DNA from: Candidatus Gottesmanbacteria bacterium
GTDB taxonomy: Bacteria; Patescibacteriota; Microgenomatia; UBA10105; UBA927
Reading direction: 5' to 3'
Length of the DNA stretch: 12,842 nucleotides
Assembly (NCBI GenBank): GCA_016182725.1
Contig: JACPFZ010000024.1
Location: 1 to 12,842 of the forward strand
Shown: in pieces, positions 6,225 through 12,536 of the stretch
How positions within the stretch are numbered: position 1 is the stretch's first letter
How the letters are laid out: the number at the start of each line of letters is the position of its first letter
Notes under the pieces: model-generated
The model's database searches: none
The model's input: the letters and a program-made list of their open reading frames with translations, nothing else
Told to the model about the DNA's origin: nothing
Program-made: the position numbers and the translations under genes

Positions 6225-7400
6225 TTAGTAGGTTACCGGTGTTCCGGTGGGCACCATTTCAATCCATAGCTGGCCGCGGTTGAATACAACTTCCTTCCCG
6301 TTCATATCAAAAAATTTTGTTCTCGCCGTGCGATTCGGCTTACTCCATGTTCCTTTGGTCGCCTTCCCGTCTTGGAAAACAATGCCCTCCCCACTGCCGA
6401 TATTGCCGTAGAGAAGATGCAAATGATCATCCACTGGTCCAGTTTCTTTCGCAAAAAGGATTGCTACTGCTTTTGCAGTCAACTGTTCTTTGTTTTCTAG
6501 ATCTGTATGCGGCTTACCGCCGTTGACGCGCTTATAGGAATTTGTTGTTTTATCATAATCCCAACGAACACCGTACTCTGCCTCATACCCTTTCCAGGAA
6601 ACAAAACTTATGGAGGTCATTGACCCCAGATCTTCTGTTTTTGCATCGTCTTTAAATTTCCACGGAATGAAATTTTTGTCCCACGACACTCCTTTGGCAT
6701 CTACGTTCGTCCAACCCCTCTCTGCTGCCAACTTATAGAGCTTATCGGCAAAGCAAACCATCGTGTGCTCCGTCGCTACAGGATGATCTAAGCGATCATA
6801 GTTTCGATAACACGTCGGGAATGAAATACCAAATTGATCCATGTCTTTGATGCCATATTGTTCGATCTGACAGAGCGCCTTTGCGCGGGTATCAACCGTT
6901 GGATCATCGCAAAGTCCGGCTCCGCCGACGTGGTTATATAGGGCGTCATACTCGAGCGTCCACGGCAAAAAATAGGTGCGTGCACTCCGAACCGGCGCGA
7001 TGGTCAACGGCTCTGCCGCACCGCAGTAAAAGATCCCGAGAAAGCGGCTAATTCCCCCTTCCGCGACTGCTTCATAGACAATATCAGCGTTAGACAATCC
7101 AGATTGCGGCCGCGATTCTGCATGATTTTCAATCATGACGGCAAGCGGACGGCGTTTACTCCAGATATCTTTCTCCTGTTTGGTAAAATATTTACCGTTG
7201 AGCGGACAACTTTCGGTTTTTGGTGCAGTTCTGTCCACCTTAAAATGCTCTTGCCCAGAGGGCAGGGGCGTCGTCGTAATAAGACCACGTCGGGATCCTA
7301 AAAGACTAAACACACCAAATGACAATCCGCTCACGATAAGATACAGGGCAATGCCAATGATGGCGTACGTTATGAGGTGTTGTTTTTGCGGTTTTGTCAT
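6225..7400 (-). CDS. DUF3048 (YerB-family) membrane-anchored extracytoplasmic protein
   Basis: A 391-residue protein with a short basic N-terminus, one transmembrane helix or uncleaved signal anchor (about 9-33) and a large domain on the outer face. The DUF3048 hallmark is clear: RRPLAVMIENHAESRPQSG (83-101), then ADIVYEAVAEGGISRFLGIF (105-124), and later APVRSARTYFLPW (135-147). A C-terminal subdomain follows, ending in LWIEMVPTGTPVTY. Biochemical function of the family is not established; Bacillus YerB is the best-known relative. The start ATG overlaps the stop of the DUF4446 gene by four bases (7397-7400), so the two are co-translated and may act together in the envelope. Confidence 0.9.
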   Translation of the reverse strand: MTKPQKQHLITYAIIGIALYLIVSGLSFGVFSLLGSRRGLITTTPLPSGQEHFKVDRTAPKTESCPLNGKYFTKQEKDIWSKRRPLAVMIENHAESRPQSGLSNADIVYEAVAEGGISRFLGIFYCGAAEPLTIAPVRSARTYFLPWTLEYDALYNHVGGAGLCDDPTVDTRAKALCQIEQYGIKDMDQFGISFPTCYRNYDRLDHPVATEHTMVCFADKLYKLAAERGWTNVDAKGVSWDKNFIPWKFKDDAKTEDLGSMTSISFVSWKGYEAEYGVRWDYDKTTNSYKRVNGGKPHTDLENKEQLTAKAVAILFAKETGPVDDHLHLLYGNIGSGEGIVFQDGKATKGTWSKPNRTARTKFFDMNGKEVVFNRGQLWIEMVPTGTPVTY

Positions 7401-7864
7401 ACGCGTGCTTTTTTAATTGCTGCCTCCTCCTCTTTTGATAGTACGAGTTCCTTCCCTTTCCCTCCCTGAATCTCCTTTATATACCACCTGTTACCGGTCC
7501 TAGCATATAACGATGTTATCACAATTCCGTTGTCTTCTCTATCGAGGATGGCCATGGAAAAACTCTGGCTTCCTCCTGTATCCGAAAACGGATTAAAACG
7601 AACAATTCCTAACCGTTGAAAATGCACCATGCCTTCTTTGTCAATGCGATCAATCGCCTCTTCTAATTCTTTCTGCCGTTTTTTCAAATCTTCTTCTCGC
7701 CCAATCATCGATTCTAAAATACTGCGCAAACCTGTCTTGGTCACGCCTGTCATGAGCCTGTTGTAGTGACGAATCATCCGGAATACCAAAAATGTCAACA
7801 TACCAAGCCATACGATGCCGATGACCAAGACGAGTATCAGAGTATCGTTTTCATTGAACACCAT
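7397..7864 (-). CDS. DUF4446 single-pass membrane protein
   Basis: A 155-residue protein with one N-terminal transmembrane helix (about 8-29), a charged heptad-like coiled coil (about 50-78) and a C-terminal beta-rich domain with the DUF4446 signature RLGIVRFNPFSDTGGSQSFS (84-103), then GIVITSLYARTGNRWYIKEI. Function unknown. It is the first gene of the minus-strand block leading through DUF3048 to secDF. The promoter lies at 7876-7905 with the -10 box ending 11 nt before the ATG, so the message would have almost no leader. No Shine-Dalgarno is visible. Confidence 0.9.
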   Translation of the reverse strand: MVFNENDTLILVLVIGIVWLGMLTFLVFRMIRHYNRLMTGVTKTGLRSILESMIGREEDLKKRQKELEEAIDRIDKEGMVHFQRLGIVRFNPFSDTGGSQSFSMAILDREDNGIVITSLYARTGNRWYIKEIQGGKGKELVLSKEEEAAIKKARV

Positions 7865-7875
7865 TCGTATTCATA

Positions 7876-7905
7876 ATCTTACGATCCTTTCAAAGGATTT
7901 GTCAA
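7876..7905 (-). promoter_or_regulatory. Promoter of the DUF4446 gene with palindrome in its spacer
   Basis: The minus strand shows a perfect -35 TTGACA (7900-7905), an 18-bp spacer and TAAGAT (7876-7881) as -10. Inside the spacer lies a perfect odd palindrome, atccttt-c-aaaggat (7884-7898), well placed for a dimeric repressor or activator. Confidence 0.65.
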
Positions 7906-7945
7906 TCAGCTTGTCCTAGCACTTGTCCTCCAGCGTGTCGAAGGG

Positions 7946-7975
7946 TTGACAAGACAAATCAAGCTGTGCTACGCT
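7946..7975 (+). promoter_or_regulatory. Divergent promoter of the membrane miniprotein gene
   Basis: A perfect TTGACA (7946-7951), an 18-bp spacer, and an extended -10 reading TGC-TACGCT (7967-7975). The -10 is imperfect, but the -35 and the position 10 nt before the ATG at 7986 support it. It lies back to back with the DUF4446 promoter, with 40 bp between the two -35 boxes. Confidence 0.55.
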
Positions 7976-7985
7976 CAAGCGCATA

Positions 7986-8204
7986 ATGCCGAAGAAAACG
8001 AAACGGGAAAAAATTATCGCAGAACATCGCCATCAACAAATCGCTATACAAGGAGCTCCACAATTTCAATTCCGGGTAAGTCCAACACAAAGAGACACCA
8101 CGACACCAGAGTTTACCATGATTCAAAAAGATCTCGTTACTACTATTGCACTTGCTGCGATTGCAGTAACCTCTGAAATTCTATTAGCAAAAATAATTCG
8201 ATAG
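7986..8204 (+). CDS. Small lysine-rich single-pass membrane protein
   Basis: A 72-residue protein: a strongly basic N-terminus (MPKKTKREKIIAEHRHQ), a short polar linker rich in Gln, Thr and Pro, and a C-terminal hydrophobic helix (about 51-70, VTTIALAAIAVTSEILLAKI), giving a tail-anchored layout. I recall proteins of this plan as common in Patescibacteria, but no function is known to me. It has its own promoter, a leader of only a few bases and no Shine-Dalgarno. The DUF5679 gene follows after 28 bp, so the two are probably one transcript ending at the terminator near 8396. The short length and a promoter at the right distance argue for a real gene. Confidence 0.75.
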   Translation: MPKKTKREKIIAEHRHQQIAIQGAPQFQFRVSPTQRDTTTPEFTMIQKDLVTTIALAAIAVTSEILLAKIIR

Positions 8205-8215
8205 TTTTTATAGAG

Positions 8216-8224
8216 AGGAGGTGA
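8216..8224 (+). promoter_or_regulatory. Perfect Shine-Dalgarno of the DUF5679 gene
   Basis: AGGAGGTGA is the full complement of the 16S rRNA tail, placed 8 nt before the ATG at 8233. It decides the start of this very short gene, and contrasts with the leaderless-looking neighbours. Confidence 0.85.
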
Positions 8225-8232
8225 CAAACAGT

Positions 8233-8373
8233 ATGGCAACGATGTATTGCGTAAAATGTCGCACGAAACGTGAGGATCCCAATGCCGTGAAAGTCACCAT
8301 GAAAAATGGCAAACCTGCTATGAAAGGAAAATGTCCTGTGTGCGGTACCGGCATGTACAAAATCGGCGGGTAA
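8233..8373 (+). CDS. DUF5679 zinc-knuckle miniprotein
   Basis: A 46-residue protein beginning MATMYCVKC and ending CGTGMYKIGG. Four cysteines in two CxxC pairs (C6/C9 and C34/C37) predict one zinc-ribbon knuckle. Between them is the conserved stretch VKVTMKNGKPAMKGKCPVCG. This matches DUF5679, widespread in Patescibacteria and some Actinobacteria and Chloroflexi; its role is unknown, though zinc ribbons of this size often bind nucleic acid or protein. The gene has the strongest Shine-Dalgarno in the window and a clear terminator downstream, so it is probably well expressed. Confidence 0.9.
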   Translation: MATMYCVKCRTKREDPNAVKVTMKNGKPAMKGKCPVCGTGMYKIGG

Positions 8374-8395
8374 AATTTTTTTGCAAAGAAATTTC

Positions 8396-8429
8396 AAACC
8401 CCGCTGTCATCCAAACGGCGGGGTTTTTC
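8396..8429 (+). terminator. Intrinsic terminator after the DUF5679 gene
   Basis: aaaccccgc (8396-8404) and gcggggttt (8418-8426) form a perfect 9-bp stem with a 13-nt loop, running into a T-run. This is the best rho-independent terminator in the window. The comM -10 box begins only a few bases downstream, at 8434. Confidence 0.88.
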
Positions 8430-8430
8430 G

Positions 8431-8439
8431 TGCTATAGT
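8431..8439 (+). promoter_or_regulatory. Extended -10 of comM
   Basis: TGC-TATAGT, with the -10 hexamer ending at 8439, 6 nt before the comM ATG (8446). No -35 consensus is visible because the spacer region is the preceding terminator. Transcription would start at or next to the ATG, giving a leaderless mRNA. Confidence 0.6.
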
Positions 8440-8445
8440 GAGGAT

Positions 8446-9975
8446 ATGCTTGCAAAAATCCTCTCGGGAGCAGTGGTAGGCCTAGATGCGGTCATGGTCA
8501 CGGTTGAAGTAGATATCGCTTCCCAAGGTCTCCCTTCTTTCACTATTGTTGGTCTTCCCGATCAGGCGGTAGAAGAAAGCCGCGAACGCGTGCGAGCGGC
8601 TATAAAAAATAGCGGCGCGCAGTTTCCTGCCAAACGCATTACGGTCAATCTTGCCCCTGCTGATCTTCCCAAAGTTGGTCCTGCATATGATCTGCCTATT
8701 GCCATAGGCATTCTTATTGCTTCAGAACAATTACCTATCGTACCACAAAAACAATTTTTTGTCGGTGAACTTTCCCTGGATGGAACACTGCGTCATACAA
8801 ATGGCATGCTTTCACTCGCTCTTCTTGCCAAAGAACAGAAAATACAAGCCTTGTATATCCCGGCAAGTGATGCCAAAGAAGCAGCAGTCATTAAAGGAAT
8901 TGATATATACCCAGTAGAATCGATTATTCAACTATTTCGCCATCTCACCAAGTCAGAATCTATCGAGCCTCATCCGTATATTCCCTTTGAAAACATCCGG
9001 AGTTACGAACAAAATTTTGACTTTGATTTGTCTGACGTGCGCGGCCAAGAACAGGTCAAACGGGCCATCGAGATTGCGGCAGCCGGCGGACACAATCTGT
9101 TTATGCAAGGCCCGCCAGGAGCGGGAAAAACTATGCTTGCACGCGCTCTGCCTTCCATTCTTCCCACTCTCACCGAAAGCGAGGCAATTGAAGTAACCAA
9201 GATTTATTCCATCACTGGCAATTTACCGTCAGGTCGATCCATCATGAGCAGCCGTCCATTTCGCGCACCCCACCATACGACCAGTAGGATTGGTCTCGTC
9301 GGCGGCGGCAGTCACCCTTTACCTGGCGAAATATCGCTTGCTCACCGCGGGGTCCTCTTTTGCGACGAATTTCCGGAATTTCCAAGAAACGTCCTAGAGG
9401 CACTGCGACAGCCTCTGGAAGATGGTATTGTCACCATTTCTCGGGCCGCAGGCACCATCACGTATCCGGCAAAATTTATGCTCGTGGCTGCCGCCAACCC
9501 TTGTCCCTGCGGAAATTGGGGGAGTCAAACGAAACGATGCCTCTGTCTTCCTGGGACAATCAGCAGGTACAAAAAACGAATCTCTGGTCCAATCCTGGAT
9601 CGAATCGATCTGCATGTCACAGTCCCTGCGGTGCAAGTGGAAAAATTGACCAGCCAAGGGATGGCAGAAACTTCCCAGAATATTCGAACGCGCGTGCAGA
9701 AAGCGCGGGATATACAACTTTCCCGATTTGCTACCCTCAAATGGAAAGCAAACGCCGAAATGTCCACTCGCGCGGTCAAGGAACTTTGTACTTTAAGTAG
9801 CGAGGTAGCTGCATTCTTACGACAGGCAGTAAGCAGACTCAATCTTTCCGCGCGCAGCTTTTACCGCATTATCAAAGTGAGTAGAACCATTGCTGATTTA
9901 GCAGAAGAAAAGGATATTGCTCTCCCCCACGTCGCAGAAGCGCTTCAATACAGATCCAACACCATAATGGAGTGA
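8446..9975 (+). CDS. comM: ComM/YifB-family AAA+ helicase-like ATPase
   Basis: ComM is a hexameric AAA+ branch-migration helicase that helps integrate imported single-stranded DNA during natural transformation. The 509-residue protein is full length. It has an N-terminal Lon-protease-like (ChlI) domain (about 1-165; VGLPDQAVEESRERVRAA and GELSLDGTLRHTNG), a Mg-chelatase-type AAA+ core with Walker A GPPGAGKT (222-229) and Walker B GVLFCDEF (302-309), and the RAPHHTTS segment. The cysteine-bearing NPCPCGN...CLC loop follows, then a C-terminal lid with SARSFYRIIKVSRTIADL. The start is fixed by family similarity and the -10 box 6 nt upstream. Competence genes are common in Patescibacteria, which otherwise have few biosynthetic functions. 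A GC-rich hairpin follows the stop at once. Confidence 0.95.
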   Translation: MLAKILSGAVVGLDAVMVTVEVDIASQGLPSFTIVGLPDQAVEESRERVRAAIKNSGAQFPAKRITVNLAPADLPKVGPAYDLPIAIGILIASEQLPIVPQKQFFVGELSLDGTLRHTNGMLSLALLAKEQKIQALYIPASDAKEAAVIKGIDIYPVESIIQLFRHLTKSESIEPHPYIPFENIRSYEQNFDFDLSDVRGQEQVKRAIEIAAAGGHNLFMQGPPGAGKTMLARALPSILPTLTESEAIEVTKIYSITGNLPSGRSIMSSRPFRAPHHTTSRIGLVGGGSHPLPGEISLAHRGVLFCDEFPEFPRNVLEALRQPLEDGIVTISRAAGTITYPAKFMLVAAANPCPCGNWGSQTKRCLCLPGTISRYKKRISGPILDRIDLHVTVPAVQVEKLTSQGMAETSQNIRTRVQKARDIQLSRFATLKWKANAEMSTRAVKELCTLSSEVAAFLRQAVSRLNLSARSFYRIIKVSRTIADLAEEKDIALPHVAEALQYRSNTIME

Positions 9976-10007
9976 AGCCTCCCCGGCCTTTAGGCCTGGG
10001 CTTCTTT
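9976..10007 (+). terminator. Probable intrinsic terminator of comM
   Basis: Directly after the TGA lies a GC-rich hairpin with an agcc...gggct base, a ggcc-ttta-ggcc tip, and a pyrimidine tail cttcttt. The stem is interrupted, so strength is uncertain, but position and tail fit a terminator. Confidence 0.65.
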
Positions 10008-10028
10008 AGCGCGAAAGGCTGAAACCCC

Positions 10029-10056
10029 GTACCGTCCCGCTCAGCGGGACTGGTAC
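10029..10056. repeat. GC-rich hairpin downstream of comM
   Basis: gtcccgc (10034-10040), loop tca, gcgggac (10044-10050), extended by gtacc/ggtac (10029-10033, 10052-10056) with a single bulged t at 10051. This gives a 12-bp stable stem. There is no T-run afterwards. It may be a second transcription barrier or a palindromic repeat. Confidence 0.6.
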
Positions 10057-10077
10057 TGTGAATAAGTTAAGATAGTT

Positions 10078-10183
10078 TGAATTACGAAATGCGATTATTA
10101 TTCTTCGAGCGAGGCAAAAAGCCGAGTCGAGAAGTTCTCGACTTCGCTTCGCTACGCTCGAACAATATCAATTTCGTAATTCA
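10078..10183. repeat. 106-bp nested palindromic element
   Basis: Three nested stems are visible. The outer arms tgaattacgaaat (10078-10090) and complement (10171-10183) are perfect over 13 bp. The middle arms are ttcgagcg (10104-10111) and cgctcgaa (10155-10162). The innermost palindrome is agtcgagaa-g-ttctcgact (10125-10143). The tract cttcgcttcgctacgctcg (10142-10160) has the look of a short dispersed palindromic (REP-like) repeat. It sits between comM and the IS-like element, at the start of the accessory segment. It is probably a non-autonomous palindromic repeat or the relic of one; no ORF is involved. Confidence 0.65.
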
Positions 10184-10203
10184 GGTTAAGATACATATGC
10201 GAC

Positions 10204-10655
10204 ATTAGACCTGTTGCGATATAGTTTCATTGAATAGTCGTGCTGAGAGGTTTTTGGGATTTCTAGCGCGTTGAGGTCATGGCGAGGTGATAATTCCACA
10301 GTCCTGCGGAAAGAAGCATAAAGGTGTCGTCCATATTAGGGAGCTTGTTTCTGTAGACATCGGTGGTTGATCGGAATCGTTTGATTCCTGCTATTGCGTA
10401 TTCTGAAAGAACACGGATACCGGAAATGAGACGGTTTTCTGCTTTTTCTTCCGCCGCCGAATTTTCGTTTGCGATCAGGATGACGCTCCCGCAGGGAGGC
10501 ATCCCACACAGAACAAAATACCGGAATCAAATTCGTAAATTCTCCAATCGTCAATCCGGTCATGGCGGCACACAAACGGTTAGATTTCAGGGCAGATGAA
10601 ATATGCATATACCTCTAGCGTGCCTGATTATGAGGTATTACGCAACAAGTCTAAT
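10204..10655. mobile_element. Degenerate IS5-like element with terminal inverted repeats
   Basis: The ends are attagacctgttgcg (10204-10218) and cgcaacaagtctaat (10641-10655), inverted repeats matching at 14 of 15 positions. They enclose a minus-strand transposase remnant whose first and last parts are recognisable. The outermost matching bases could include a TA target duplication (TA|GACYTGTTGCG ... GTC|TA), which would suit IS427-like members of the IS5 family; this detail is tentative. At about 450 bp, the element is roughly half of a complete IS of this kind, so it is a deletion derivative that could move only with a transposase supplied in trans. Confidence 0.75.
10263..10608 (-). pseudogene. 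IS5-family (DDE_4-like) transposase with internal deletion and frame change
   Basis: The start at 10608 reads MHISSALKSNRLCAAMTGLT, then EFTNLIPVF and a RPDRKR-like HPDRKRKFGGGRKS, the usual N-terminal region of IS5/HARBI-like transposases. From about 10450 the family similarity continues in a different frame as AENRLISGIRVLSEYAIAGI, then KRFRSTTDVYRN and a FDD-like MDDTFMLLSAGLWNYHL, the C-terminal region, ending at TAG 10263-10265. The whole catalytic middle (well over 100 residues, including the first two acidic residues) is missing. The join lies near GGAAGAAAAAGC, where N-terminal GGGRK abuts C-terminal KKAEN-type sequence. The product cannot be an active transposase. Confidence 0.82.
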
Positions 10656-10679
10656 CTAAGTTTTACCGTTTTAGTTGTA

Positions 10680-10720
10680 TTGACAATGGGGTCCACCTTA
10701 TATTATCTTGATACTATCAA
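10680..10720 (+). promoter_or_regulatory. Candidate promoter and palindromic operator of the diiron protein gene
   Basis: A perfect TTGACA (10680-10685) is followed by TATTAT (10701-10706) at a short 15-bp spacing, or by the overlapping TTATCT (10703-10708) at 17 bp. Next comes a perfect palindrome, ttgata-c-tatcaa (10708-10720), ending one base before an ATG (10722). This arrangement suggests that the native gene starts at 10722, although the reading frame is open further upstream. Confidence 0.45.
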
Positions 10721-10721
10721 T

Positions 10722-11462
10722 ATGGTAGATAGAGATCCTAGGTATCGATATCCTCATATCCAGCCTGATGTTGTGGATCCAATAGCAATAAAACGTAATC
10801 CTTGGTATCCAGAGGAAATCCTTAATAAACCACACGAGATTATTGCTCCCAAAGAAGATTACGATGAGAAAAGAATGATTCTCTATCACGACATGGTTTC
10901 TGAATATGATGCAAGAATATTTGGGGCTTATGTCCACAGTCTTAGTATACCTCTATCTCCGGAATTTGGACCCGCTGATGAGTTATGGCAAATAGATGAA
11001 GATAATCATTATAAAGGTTTTAGAATAATAAATAGGGCTATTTTTGGACTAACCGACCAAGATATCGAAAAAATTTATAACAGGCAAGGGAATTTTGAAC
11101 CCTTAAAGCATTTACTATCAGATGAGTTACGAATTTGCTTAACGGTTGCTTATGACGAGTTGTGTACTGTTCGAGCTTATAGAGGAGATTTACCAATTTA
11201 CGATGCGATGGGCCCATCAGTAGGAAAATTTGTAAGACGAGTAATTGGGGACGAGGGTTGGCACTACAGCAAATTTTTGAGACTGGTAAAACGATATCAC
11301 CCCGACGAAATAGCAAAGGCACTTGAGATAGTTAATCAGATTCGAGCTGCTGAAGGATTGCCTTATCAACAAACCTTTGTTATGGATCACATAGAAGATG
11401 TTTTTACAACCAAATTGTTTGATGAAGCAGAAAATGTTCTAAAGAAGAATTTATTAAAATGA
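10722..11462 (+). CDS. Diiron ferritin-like protein, acyl-ACP-desaturase type
   Basis: The six expected diiron ligands can be read, numbered from the furthest in-frame ATG at 10596: E103, E135 with H138 (EDNH), E188 (YDELC), and E220 with H223 (EGWH). Their spacing (32, 53, 32) closely follows that of acyl-ACP desaturases (E, ExxH, E, ExxH), including the 53-residue gap I recall from the plant enzyme. Such proteins use O2 and electrons to desaturate or oxygenate a substrate; related AurF-type N-oxygenases share the fold. I place the start at 10722 (246 residues) because a promoter and palindrome precede it. Starts at 10686 and 10596 remain possible, but codons before 10656 belong to the IS-like element. 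AT-rich codon use differs from the left half. It converges on the C45-family gene. Confidence 0.7.
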   Translation: MVDRDPRYRYPHIQPDVVDPIAIKRNPWYPEEILNKPHEIIAPKEDYDEKRMILYHDMVSEYDARIFGAYVHSLSIPLSPEFGPADELWQIDEDNHYKGFRIINRAIFGLTDQDIEKIYNRQGNFEPLKHLLSDELRICLTVAYDELCTVRAYRGDLPIYDAMGPSVGKFVRRVIGDEGWHYSKFLRLVKRYHPDEIAKALEIVNQIRAAEGLPYQQTFVMDHIEDVFTTKLFDEAENVLKKNLLK

Positions 11463-11573
11463 AAACACTAAACAATCTTTCTCACAATATATATTAATAG
11501 CTTCTCGAATAGATTGTTGTTGAGGAGATAATTTGTGAGCTTTCGACACCTTTGATGTGAAGTGGTGCCGTAG
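11463..11573. other. AT-rich convergent intergenic region
   Basis: Lies between the stops of the diiron protein gene and the C45-family gene. It has two crossing short inverted repeats, aacaatct/agattgtt (11471-11478, 11511-11518) and ctcacaa/ttgtgag (11481-11487, 11533-11539). Neither is GC-rich nor followed by a proper T-run. They may serve as weak bidirectional terminators. No gene seen. Confidence 0.45.
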
Positions 11574-12530
11574 TTATTTCTTTGGAAGAAAGACTTTCAT
11601 AGACAAATCATTTGAAGACACGATAACACTAGCATTTGTTTCGTTATTGCAGACACTTGCGGGGTAACCTTCTCTGTTTCCCAAAAAACTATATAAATCT
11701 TCTGTTGTTTTTATCTTTGATGCCAGCTTGACTGCCTTTTTATATCGTTTGAAGGTTCTCGGCGAACCCCAAGCCTCATATTTTTTCAGTTTGCTTAGAT
11801 AGTGGTTTGTGTGAACAAAAGGAAAATTATCAATTCTTTGCAAATCTACCTCAAAGGCCGTTGTCTCTATGTTATAGACTTGACCCTTTGTAATGATTAC
11901 GTGGTTAAAACCTGAAGCTCTGGGGTATTTCCCTAAAATCTCCAGAATTTCGTCTTTATCCTTGGCTTCCAATATCTTACGAGCTATAAAATTCTTTGGA
12001 AGACCGACACGTCTGTCTGTATGAGCCAGGTCATTAATTGCCTGAATTATTCCGAAGGAGTTGAAACAGATAGAATTACCCAGTAGTTCGCACGAAAAAT
12101 TAAGCCCAAAAATTGTCTTAGAACCAATTTTGGCCTTGACAACATAAAGATCAGTTTCTCCTTCTTCTTCCCAATCCTCATTGTGTCCAATAAGATAGCC
12201 GTCTTTATTTTTCACAACAACAGTCGTACAACGCTGGGCATCAAGTTTATCGAATACCTCTCGACAATTTATTAGAAAAATATGTTCGAAAGGGACTTTT
12301 GCACCCCTTGATAAACCCTTAAGTTCCTCTATAAAATCCGGAGTATACTCCTGACATAAAGATAAATAAGGCTTTATCTCTCTTATATATCTCTCTATCA
12401 CAGAAAGTTTAAAGTGTTCTAATTTCTGTTGTAAACTTTTTTCTACCTTCTTTTTAATTTCTAAGCCCAATTTAAATCCAAACTCCAAATGAGTTTTAGC
12501 CTGGATTTTAAAAAAGGGGAGTCTGGTCAT
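11574..12530 (-). CDS. C45-family peptidase / acyl-CoA:6-APA acyltransferase-like protein
   Basis: A 318-residue Ntn-hydrolase of the C45 family, which includes isopenicillin-N acyltransferase and many amide hydrolases or acyltransferases acting on N-acyl amino acids and peptides. The nucleophile is probably C101 in AQRCTTVVV, followed by GYLIGHNEDW (111-120), the conserved oxyanion and active-site strand. Other family features are FNSFGIIQAINDL, then a FVHTNHYL segment and the ASVIVSSNDLSMKVF ending. In active relatives self-cleavage before the cysteine frees the catalytic N-terminus. No signal peptide is seen, so it is probably cytoplasmic. It starts 6 bp after the upstream ATP-grasp gene's stop, so the two form an operon. 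AT-rich, with AGA/TTA-type codons unlike the comM side, suggesting acquisition by transfer. Confidence 0.85.
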   Translation of the reverse strand: MTRLPFFKIQAKTHLEFGFKLGLEIKKKVEKSLQQKLEHFKLSVIERYIREIKPYLSLCQEYTPDFIEELKGLSRGAKVPFEHIFLINCREVFDKLDAQRCTTVVVKNKDGYLIGHNEDWEEEGETDLYVVKAKIGSKTIFGLNFSCELLGNSICFNSFGIIQAINDLAHTDRRVGLPKNFIARKILEAKDKDEILEILGKYPRASGFNHVIITKGQVYNIETTAFEVDLQRIDNFPFVHTNHYLSKLKKYEAWGSPRTFKRYKKAVKLASKIKTTEDLYSFLGNREGYPASVCNNETNASVIVSSNDLSMKVFLPKK

Positions 12531-12536
12531 GTATTA

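Noticed and set aside
8373..8394. AT-rich hairpin just before the DUF5679 terminator
   Set aside because: Low GC and a two-base loop make it unstable; the GC-rich hairpin directly downstream explains termination.
3307..9975. Alternative genetic code with TGA as glycine
   Set aside because: TGA falls at natural protein ends in secF, secD, the DUF4446 gene and comM, often overlapping the next ATG.
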